From Haloferula helveola (GTDB lineage Bacteria > Verrucomicrobiota > Verrucomicrobiia > Verrucomicrobiales > Akkermansiaceae): a DNA stretch of 64,000 bases. Location: NCBI RefSeq assembly GCF_037076345.1, contig NZ_AP024702.1, forward strand, positions 806,001 through 870,000, given 5' to 3'. Position 1 is the first letter of the stretch, and each line of letters opens with the position of its first letter. A program made the position numbers and the translations under genes. Of this stretch, positions 57,716 to 64,000 are shown piece after piece. The notes beneath the pieces are model-generated. The model saw only the letters and a program-made list of their open reading frames with translations. It was not told the origin of the DNA and did not search any database.

Positions 57716-60391
57716 ATGCAGCGCAAGCGTTCACCGAATCCCTCCGCCTCGGCACGCCGGAAGAACAGTCCGGAGAGCCGCGGAGCCGACTGCGTGAAAA
57801 CCGCCGAAAATTCGGACGGGATCGTCGCCCATCCCCTCGGGGCAGCGTTCTGGCTGATGCTCGGCTTGTCCGGTTTCGCCTGCCTGACCTATCAGATTCT
57901 GTGGATGCGACAGGCCAGACTCCTGTTCGGCAGCACTTCACAGGCGGCGGCGCTGACCCTCGCGTTGTTCTTCGGCGGACTCGCGACGGGTGCCTGGCAC
58001 TGGGGCAGACGCTCCCGGCATGTGTGCTCTCCGATGCGCACCTACTCCCGGTTGGAATGGGGCATCGCGCTCGCGGGGATCATCGTCCTCGTCGCACCTG
58101 CGGTCGTCCCCCGGGTCTATCCCCTCGTCGGTAGCGGGGCAGCTCTCGCCGCCTTCAAAGTCATCGCCACCTTGCTGATGGTCTTCCCTGCATCGTTCCT
58201 GATGGGTGGCACGCTGCCCGTCCTAGGTCAGGCCGCCATCCGCAGCAGGGAGTTGTTCGGAACGATCACCGCCCGGATGTATGCGGTGAACACGCTGGGT
58301 GCGGCCTGCGGGGCGTTTGCTACGGCATTCGTCTTCGTCGCCTGGTTCGGACTTCGCGTGACCTGCCTGACCGCCATGGCAATTTCGGTAGTGACCGCGC
58401 TCATCGCCCGACGTCTTTCGCACCAACCGGCCTTTGCCAATTGTTCGGAGGACGCATCCACGAAAGTGGCGTCGGCGAACCTCGAACCGATGGGCAAGCC
58501 GCTGCCACGCCTTCTCCTTTCGGCTCTGGCTTTCGTCTCCGGCTTCAATCTTCTGGCACTCGAGGTCGTTTGGACGCGGATGCTGGCCCAGGTCCACGAG
58601 AATTCGGTCTACAGTTTCGCGACGGTCCTCATCGTGGTGCTGACGTGCCTTTCGCTCGGTGCGTGGCTGGCCTCGCGGTTGGCGCGCAGCGGAATGCCCC
58701 CCGCACAGGTGCTCCTCTGGTTGCTTGCGCTGGGCGGCATCGCCCTCGCCCTGACTCCCCTGCTTTCGATCAATATCACGGGAAACATGACCATGCTTGA
58801 AACCCGGCACACCTTCACCGGCTACGTGCTCCGGCTTTTTGGCACAGGATTCGCGACGATCGGCCCAGCCTGCCTGCCGCTCGGAGCGGTGTTCCCTTTT
58901 CTCATGAAGGGAGAGGAGGCATCAATGACCCACGCCGGGAAGAGCATCGGGCGGCTTGCCGGCATCAATACGATCGGAGCGATCCTCGGCTCACTCGCCG
59001 CGGGGTTTCTGCTTCTCGAGTGGCTGGGGCTGTGGAGCACCGTCCAGGTGATCGCCTCGGTCTACCTCGTTGCCGCCTTTATCACGCCTTCCCGGGCGAG
59101 CGCCGCCTCGATCTCGGCGCGGATCGCCTCCGGAGTCATGCTCGTGGTGGTTTTTACCGCTCTGGATCCCTCCAAACTCCCCTCCCCGTCCGGCGCGGAA
59201 GTTGCGGGACCGATTGTCGAGAAGTGGGAAGGAAGTGACGGCACCGTCAGCGTCACCGGAGACGCAAACGACCCGAAAACCGGACTCAGCATCCGGATCA
59301 ACTCGAACTACAGCCTCGGTTCCACCGCGGCCTACGGCTCGCAGATGTTCCAGGCGAGAATCCCCCTGCTCGCGTGGCCGGATACCGACAGCGTCTTCTT
59401 CCTCGGCATGGGAACCGGCGTCACCGCCGGCGAGGCGTTGAACCGCGACGACTTTGCGAAGGTCGAGCGGGTCGTCGCTTGCGAGCTTTCGCCCGACGTC
59501 GTCAACGCTTCGGAGAAGTACTTCACCGGCGCGACCACCCGGGGCTTCGATCTCACCAACGGCCTATTCGAGGACCCGCGGGCCGAGATCATCATCGGCG
59601 ACGGCCGCAACCACCTGCTGGCAAATCCCGAGCGCTACTCGATGATCATCGCGGACCTCTTCCTCCCCTACCGCCGGGGGTCCGGAAACCTCTACAGCCG
59701 CGAGCACTTCCGGATCGTCCGCGATCGCCTCAAGCCGGGCGGCGTCTTCGTCCAGTGGCTGCCGCTCTACCAGATGTCCGAGCGGGAGTTCGGGACGATC
59801 GCACGTACGATGATCGACGTATTTCCTCAGGTCTCCCTGTGGCGCGGAAACTTCCAGCCCGGCGCGGAGATCGCGGCCATGATCGGCCACGTCGATTCCG
59901 CCCCGCTGCCGGCCTGCTCACTCCATGCCGAACGCGACAAGATCATGGCGGTCGAGGGAGCTTCACATCTCGACCTGCAGAACCTGATGCTGCCCATCAA
60001 TCCGCAGACGATCACCCTCTTCTACGGCGGCGACCTGAGCGCGGCTGCCGACCTCTTCTCAAGGTATCCGCTCAACACCGACGACCGTCCCGTCATCGAG
60101 TTCGGCACGCCGCGTTCCCTGCACCAACCCGCCGATGCCGACCGGCCGCAATTTCTCGAGGCCCGCTTCGCCGGGATCATCGACCAACTCCAGCAGCGGA
60201 CTCCTCCCACCGGGGATCCTTTCCTTTCTTCCCGCAGCCCCTCGAACCGCCACCTCCCCCTCGCGGGCTCCGCCTTCCACCGCGCGTGGATCGCCAGGGT
60301 TCATGACGACGAGGAGCAATGGATCCAAAACTGGGAGACATTCCTCGGCCACTGGCTGGCAAGGGATCCGGGCATACCGGCCACGGACTGA
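57716..60391 (+). CDS. Fused membrane transporter-like and spermidine synthase-like protein
   Basis: An 891-aa fusion. The N-terminal half has about 12 transmembrane segments in two blocks (about residues 45-240 and 265-480; for example FLMGGTLPVLGQAA and PLGAVFPFLMKG). The C-terminal half (about 520-830) is a SAM/dcSAM-binding Rossmann domain with VFFLGMGTGVTAGEAL and VVACELSPDVVNAS. The conserved D-S-x-DP of true spermidine synthases is replaced by IADLFLPYRRG, so an aminopropyl transfer activity is doubtful. Such 'fused MFS/spermidine synthase' proteins are common in several phyla and functionally uncharacterised. ATG 57716 was chosen; the frame opens at 57656. Confidence 0.85.
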   Translation: MQRKRSPNPSASARRKNSPESRGADCVKTAENSDGIVAHPLGAAFWLMLGLSGFACLTYQILWMRQARLLFGSTSQAAALTLALFFGGLATGAWHWGRRSRHVCSPMRTYSRLEWGIALAGIIVLVAPAVVPRVYPLVGSGAALAAFKVIATLLMVFPASFLMGGTLPVLGQAAIRSRELFGTITARMYAVNTLGAACGAFATAFVFVAWFGLRVTCLTAMAISVVTALIARRLSHQPAFANCSEDASTKVASANLEPMGKPLPRLLLSALAFVSGFNLLALEVVWTRMLAQVHENSVYSFATVLIVVLTCLSLGAWLASRLARSGMPPAQVLLWLLALGGIALALTPLLSINITGNMTMLETRHTFTGYVLRLFGTGFATIGPACLPLGAVFPFLMKGEEASMTHAGKSIGRLAGINTIGAILGSLAAGFLLLEWLGLWSTVQVIASVYLVAAFITPSRASAASISARIASGVMLVVVFTALDPSKLPSPSGAEVAGPIVEKWEGSDGTVSVTGDANDPKTGLSIRINSNYSLGSTAAYGSQMFQARIPLLAWPDTDSVFFLGMGTGVTAGEALNRDDFAKVERVVACELSPDVVNASEKYFTGATTRGFDLTNGLFEDPRAEIIIGDGRNHLLANPERYSMIIADLFLPYRRGSGNLYSREHFRIVRDRLKPGGVFVQWLPLYQMSEREFGTIARTMIDVFPQVSLWRGNFQPGAEIAAMIGHVDSAPLPACSLHAERDKIMAVEGASHLDLQNLMLPINPQTITLFYGGDLSAAADLFSRYPLNTDDRPVIEFGTPRSLHQPADADRPQFLEARFAGIIDQLQQRTPPTGDPFLSSRSPSNRHLPLAGSAFHRAWIARVHDDEEQWIQNWETFLGHWLARDPGIPATD

Positions 60392-60393
60392 AC

Positions 60394-60415
60394 CATCCGG
60401 ACGCCGCTCCGGATG
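60394..60415. terminator. Hairpin between convergent genes (terminator-like)
   Basis: CATCCGGA (60394-60401) and TCCGGATG (60408-60415) form an 8-bp perfect stem with a 6-nt loop, 2 nt after the stop of the fused transporter gene and 17 nt before the stop of the convergent 55-aa gene. No T-run accompanies it on either strand, so it may rely on structure alone. Confidence 0.4.
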
Positions 60416-60432
60416 CGCAACTTGGAAGGAGG

Positions 60433-60600
60433 TCAATCCGTCCAATACCAAACCGTCACCACGCCGTCGGAGTGATCCGCGCTATGCGAAATCGTGACCA
60501 GACGCTCCGGTCCGACCGTCGAGGCAAACTCGGCCGCCCTCTGAAAAAGCGTGTCCCAAGTGGCCAGCGTGCCGCGAAAGATCCTGTACTCAACTCGCAT
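60433..60600 (-). CDS. Conserved-looking 55-aa protein
   Basis: A short minus-strand frame inside the 327-bp gap. Its translation starts MRVEYRIFRGTLATWDTLF and ends with VVTVWYW, giving a balanced amphipathic composition with a beta-strand/helix/beta-strand pattern, unlike the surrounding non-coding sequence. A ribosome binding site is weak (GAAGTG just before the ATG). No family is named. The upstream extension of the frame to 60843 is antisense to the esterase and not credible. Possibly a small regulatory or toxin-like protein; evidence is limited to coding appearance. Confidence 0.55.
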   Translation of the reverse strand: MRVEYRIFRGTLATWDTLFQRAAEFASTVGPERLVTISHSADHSDGVVTVWYWTD

Positions 60601-60727
60601 CACTTCGTTTGTTGATCGTCTGTCGGAGTCTGATCTGGCGAACGTGGCAAGTCGAGTGAATGAGCGGTCGCGCCCGCCTGTTCTCACGCTTTGACATGCC
60701 CCGGCACCGAAAGGAAGAATGGCCGCC

Positions 60728-61975
60728 ATGAAACGGGCCACTGCGCTTCTGACATCCCTCGTGCTCGCCGGATCGGGCCTGCAGGCGAAACCGCTCAAGG
60801 TCTTCATCCTCGCGGGACAGTCGAATATGGAGGGCACAGCCAAGGTCTCGACCTTCGATTACATCGGCGACGACCCGGCCACCGCGCCCTTGCTCAAGAC
60901 CATGCGCGGAGACGACGGGAAGCCGACCGTTTGCGACGGTGCTTGGATCTCTTACCTCACCGGTGCCAAAGAGAAGAATTTCGACCTCCATGGGCGGCTG
61001 ACGGCGGGCTACGGATCGATGTGGGGACAGGATCCCACCAAGCCCGGCGACAAGATCGGACCGGAGTTCGGCTTCGGGCTGACCATGGACGCGGCATTCG
61101 ATGAGCCGGTCCTCATCATCAAGGCCGCATGGGGCGGCAAGAGCCTGCACACCGACTTCCGGCCTCCCGGTTCCGGGCCTTACGAGCTCAGCTCGTTCCA
61201 GCTGGAGAATTATCCGAAACAGGAAGGCCACGGAATCCCGAAGGACTTCGAGCAATGGAAGGCCGACAAAGCAACGGCGACCGGACTCTACTACCGACTG
61301 ATGATAGAGCACGTGAAAGAGGTGCTCGCCGACCCGAAACAGGTCTGTCCGGACTACGATCCCGGTCAAGGGTTCGAGCTCTCGGGATTCGTCTGGTTCC
61401 AAGGTTTCAACGACATGGTCGACGGACACGTTTACCCGAAACACAACCAGCCGGATCAGTTCGACCTCTACTCGGAACTTCTGGCGCAGTTCATCCGCGA
61501 CGTGCGCAAGGACCTGGAGGCGCCGGAGTTGCCCTTCGTGATCGGCGTGATGGGAGTCGGCGGGCTCAAGGATCAGTCACCTCGCATGACAAATTTCCGC
61601 AAGGCGATGGCGGCGCCCGCGGGCATGCCCGAGTTCAAAGGGAACGTCAGCGCCGTGGAAACGGCCCCCTTTTGGTCCGACGAACTCGGCGCCATCGAGG
61701 AAAAGCGAGGGAAAATCAACCAGATGCGCTACTTCCTCGACTCAAAGCACAAGGACCACGCCAACGCCGACGGCCAGATGACCCAGGAGCAGAAGAACGA
61801 ATATCTGAAGAAACTCGAAGCCGAGCTCATCAGCCCCGCCGAGGTCGCTTTATGGGAACGCGGAGCCTCCAACGCCGGCTACCACTATCTCGGCTGCGCG
61901 AAGACCTTCGCCCAGATCGGGAAGTCTCTCGCCGAAGCAAACCTGGCCATGATTCGCGACAAGGAAGCTCCCTGA
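60728..61975 (+). CDS. Secreted SASA-domain carbohydrate esterase (sialate O-acetylesterase-like)
   Basis: A 415-aa SGNH-type esterase with a signal peptide (to about residue 20, ending LQA). The SASA/DUF303 family signature is clear: VFILAGQSNMEG (Ser at about residue 31), AAWGGKSLHTDFRPPG, FVWFQGFNDM (about 215-224, Asn for the oxyanion hole) and the closing GYHYLGCAKTFAQIG block with catalytic His. It removes acetyl groups from polysaccharides or sialic acid in the periplasm or outside. An ATG at 60719 would add three residues. It is adjacent to a kinase/phosphatase pair, not obviously in the same operon. Confidence 0.88.
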   Translation: MKRATALLTSLVLAGSGLQAKPLKVFILAGQSNMEGTAKVSTFDYIGDDPATAPLLKTMRGDDGKPTVCDGAWISYLTGAKEKNFDLHGRLTAGYGSMWGQDPTKPGDKIGPEFGFGLTMDAAFDEPVLIIKAAWGGKSLHTDFRPPGSGPYELSSFQLENYPKQEGHGIPKDFEQWKADKATATGLYYRLMIEHVKEVLADPKQVCPDYDPGQGFELSGFVWFQGFNDMVDGHVYPKHNQPDQFDLYSELLAQFIRDVRKDLEAPELPFVIGVMGVGGLKDQSPRMTNFRKAMAAPAGMPEFKGNVSAVETAPFWSDELGAIEEKRGKINQMRYFLDSKHKDHANADGQMTQEQKNEYLKKLEAELISPAEVALWERGASNAGYHYLGCAKTFAQIGKSLAEANLAMIRDKEAP

Positions 61976-62087
61976 AGTTTCCTCCGCTTCGTTGGGGATG
62001 GCGGTCCCCGCCGGCATTCGAGGTCCGATTTCGTCTTTGCACCGGACCCTGCCGATCCGGCATCATCACGACAGTGACCGAGACGCG

Positions 62088-62900
62088 ATGGCTCTACGCA
62101 AAAAACTCCCCATACCCCGTCTGCGAACCAAGTCGCGGCTCGGGAAATACCGGATTGAGGGAGTCCTCGCCGAGGGTCACTACGCGACTCTCTACCGGGC
62201 TCTCGACACGATCGAGGCGCGACGCGTTGCGCTGAAGATCCCCCACCCTCATCTCGCCGACGAGGAGTTCATCGAGAGTTTCCTGAAGGAGGCCCGTCTC
62301 GCCGCCAGCGTGGATCACCCGTGCCTGCTTTCACTGAAGGATGCGAGCTACATCAATGACCTGTTGGTGATGGCCTATCCGCTCGGACAGGAAAGCCTCG
62401 CCGACCGGCTTACCCGCCGGATCGCCTCCGCCAGTCTGAGCACGTTCATCGAGAACTGCCTCGAAGGCCTCGCCGCGCTGCACGCCCGCCGCATCATCCA
62501 CTGCGATATCAAGCCGGAGAACTTCATCGTATTCCCGGGACCGACACTGCGACTGGCGGACTTCGGCATCGCACGTCAGGCGCGCCGCACCCTCAACGCT
62601 TCGGGTTCGGGAACCCTCGGCTACATGGCACCAGAGCAAGCGATGGGGCGGGCGTCGACCCGCTCGGATGTGTTTGCCATCGGCTTGCTGCTCCACCGGA
62701 TGATCACCGGGCACGTCCCCGAGTATCCTTTCAAGTGGCCGGCGAAGGGCTACGACCGGCTCCGGCGCAAGGCGCGGCCCGAGTTCATCGCCTTGCTGAA
62801 AAGGGCACTCGACGTCGAGCCGCGCAAGCGTTTCCGGGATGCCGGAGCATTCCTGGCAGCCTATCGCCAAACCCGGAAGACCGCCCTCATCCTCCGCTAA
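62088..62900 (+). CDS. Ser/Thr protein kinase (Hanks type, cytoplasmic, no sensor domain)
   Basis: A 270-aa kinase. The glycine-rich loop is reduced (EGHYATLY, about residues 29-36). The catalytic Lys is in VALK (Lys50) and the alpha-C Glu near residue 68. The catalytic loop is HCDIKPEN (138-145), followed by DFG (158-160) and APE (181-183), so all key catalytic residues are intact. No transmembrane segment or PASTA domain follows; the protein ends right after the C-lobe. The partner PP2C gene starts 4 bp downstream, implying co-regulated reversible phosphorylation. Targets are unknown. The frame extends upstream to 61992, but those residues are non-coding in character. Confidence 0.88.
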   Translation: MALRKKLPIPRLRTKSRLGKYRIEGVLAEGHYATLYRALDTIEARRVALKIPHPHLADEEFIESFLKEARLAASVDHPCLLSLKDASYINDLLVMAYPLGQESLADRLTRRIASASLSTFIENCLEGLAALHARRIIHCDIKPENFIVFPGPTLRLADFGIARQARRTLNASGSGTLGYMAPEQAMGRASTRSDVFAIGLLLHRMITGHVPEYPFKWPAKGYDRLRRKARPEFIALLKRALDVEPRKRFRDAGAFLAAYRQTRKTALILR

Positions 62901-62904
62901 CTCC

Positions 62905-63744
62905 GTGAGCCGCGCATCGACCAAGGATCCCGCCGGCCCGGTGCTCGCTGTGGAAGCCGACTACGACGAACCGAAGACCCTCAAGCTCCCGGGTGGCACG
63001 GCGGTGATCCTGTCACGCCCCAGTCCGGTGCCCGACCGCATCAACCAGGACGCCGCCGCCATTCTCGGAGCAGGCGATGAGTCGCACCTGCTCGTCGTCG
63101 CCGACGGCATGGGGGGCACTCGCCAAGGCGGAGCGGCCGCTGCGGCTTTGGTCCGTCAGCTGGCCGCGCAATTCACCCCGCCCGACCCTGCGAAGCCGGT
63201 CCGTGCGGCCATCCTCGACGGCATCGAGGGCGCCAACGCCGAGATCCATCGCGACCTGCCCGGCTCCGGCACCACCTTGGCGGCGGTCGAGATCACCGGC
63301 ACCGCGATGCGCGGCTACCACATCGGCGACTCGAGCATTTTCGTCGTCGGCCAGCGCGGAAAACTCAAGCTCCGGAGCGTGTCCCACTCTCCGGTCGGAT
63401 TCGCGGTCGAGGCCGGACTGCTCGGCGAGGACGAAGCGCTGCTGCACGACGAGCTCCATCTGGTTTCGAACATGGTCGGCTCGCCCGAGATGAGGATCGA
63501 ACTCGGTGCCCCGCTGGAGCTGGCTCGTTTCGACACCGTGCTCGTCGCCAGCGACGGCCTCACCGACAACCTGACCGTCAGCGAGATCATCGAATCCATC
63601 CGCAAGGGTCCGCTCCGGGAAGGTGTCGCCCGGCTGGTCGAACTCGCCCTTTCCCGGATGAACTCCGAAGACACCGGGCAGCCCGGCAAGCCGGACGACC
63701 TCAGCCTGATCGCCTACCGCCGCGACCGTTCGCAAAAAGGTTGA
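62905..63744 (+). CDS. PP2C-type Ser/Thr protein phosphatase
   Basis: A 279-aa PP2C phosphatase. Motifs are RINQDA (metal-site region, about residues 45-50), VADGMGG (65-71), GSGTTLAAVEI (about 124-134), YHIGDSSIF (about 143-151), SDGLTDN (216-222) and DDLSLI (264-269). The metal-coordinating Asp residues are present, so it should be active. It starts with GTG at 62905; the upstream frame to 62839 overlaps the kinase. Being 4 bp behind the kinase it is almost certainly the cognate phosphatase. Confidence 0.87.
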   Translation: MSRASTKDPAGPVLAVEADYDEPKTLKLPGGTAVILSRPSPVPDRINQDAAAILGAGDESHLLVVADGMGGTRQGGAAAAALVRQLAAQFTPPDPAKPVRAAILDGIEGANAEIHRDLPGSGTTLAAVEITGTAMRGYHIGDSSIFVVGQRGKLKLRSVSHSPVGFAVEAGLLGEDEALLHDELHLVSNMVGSPEMRIELGAPLELARFDTVLVASDGLTDNLTVSEIIESIRKGPLREGVARLVELALSRMNSEDTGQPGKPDDLSLIAYRRDRSQKG

Positions 63745-63803
63745 TCATCATTCATCGGAATCACGGCTCGCCGCCGACAGACTGACATGGGGAGACTGCA
63801 GCC

Positions 63804-64000
63804 ATGAAATGTGTCCAGGTCCGCGAGTTCGCTCAGCCCCTCGAACTGGCCGAGGTCGCGGAGCCGAGCCCGCCACCGGGAGGCGTAGTGATCGAGGTGA
63901 AGGCGGCCGGCCTGTGCCGCAGCGACTGGCATGCATGGCAAGGGCATGATGCGGACATACGCTCCCTTCCCCATATTCCCGGACATGAGTTCTCAGGGAC
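63804..64000 (+). CDS. Zinc-dependent alcohol dehydrogenase (3' part outside window)
   Basis: The first 65 residues of an MDR-superfamily dehydrogenase, cut by the right edge. The opening strand (MKCVQVREFAQPLELAEV) is typical of alcohol dehydrogenases. The first catalytic zinc ligand is in LCRSDWHAWQG (Cys38), and the GHE motif (HIPGHEFSG) closes the visible part. Structural zinc cysteines and the NAD domain lie outside. It begins 59 bp after the PP2C gene, with no visible promoter. Confidence 0.85.
   Translation, partial: MKCVQVREFAQPLELAEVAEPSPPPGGVVIEVKAAGLCRSDWHAWQGHDADIRSLPHIPGHEFSG

Overview
The window is 64 kb of GC-rich, gene-dense bacterial chromosome. The best overall fit is the PVC superphylum, most likely Verrucomicrobiota. 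The grounds are a paired DUF1592/DUF1552 secreted cytochrome system, several CxxCH proteins fused to or next to beta-propeller or PA14 domains, two FGly-type sulfatases, a LamG/Con-A-like secreted protein, a PDZ-DUF6288 protein and a Gram-negative envelope toolkit (BamD-like and LptE-like lipoproteins, an LpxL-like acyltransferase). Planctomycetota cannot be excluded from sequence alone. No prophage, insertion sequence, transposase or CRISPR array was seen.

Layout. 1-1338: minus-strand alpha/beta hydrolase (cut by the window edge) coupled to a beta-hydroxyacid dehydrogenase. 1655-5287: DUF1592 and DUF1552 genes behind a candidate sigma-54 promoter. 5261-6385: glycosyltransferase. 6501-19657: the transcription/translation super-operon on the minus strand in the order promoter, tRNA-Thr, tuf, tRNA-Trp, secE, nusG, rplK, rplA, rplJ, rplL, rpoB, rpoC, terminator. 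19755-25885: YmdB-type phosphoesterase diverging from a cell-wall amidase, then a cytochrome-PA14/beta-propeller operon and an NAD-dependent epimerase. 25915-30313: AI-2E transporter, small membrane protein, sulfatase, anchored hypothetical. 30373-34410: queD and a glycosyltransferase/methyltransferase pair convergent with a membrane polysaccharide deacetylase/acyltransferase pair. 34503-43471: second sulfatase, repeat-rich intergenic region, DUF1802, metX, secreted TIM-barrel-like protein, ZIP transporter, metallophosphoesterase, rlmB-like gene, TIGR02206 membrane protein, ispH. 43485-49311: TPR protein, proC, BamD-like, LptE-like, rsmI, sugar-phosphate isomerase-like. 49375-52292: an SDR/TetR pair with matching operators, then a MoaD/ThiS-like protein with a BNR-repeat partner. 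52487-64000: lipoprotein cytochrome, PDZ-DUF6288 protein, LamG protein, MFS/SpeE-like fusion, 55-aa protein, SASA esterase, Ser/Thr kinase with PP2C phosphatase, and a truncated zinc alcohol dehydrogenase.

The window is mainly a chromosomal backbone mixed with PVC-style envelope and polymer-degradation genes. The less explained parts are (i) dispersed intergenic palindromes, among them a hairpin/CTRAAATKCC/hairpin family with compensatory base changes that also sits between rplJ and rplL, (ii) the TetR/SDR pair whose two promoters carry the same palindrome, (iii) the ubiquitin-like MoaD/BNR pair, and (iv) the convergent glycolipid-type island at 30.8-34.4 kb.
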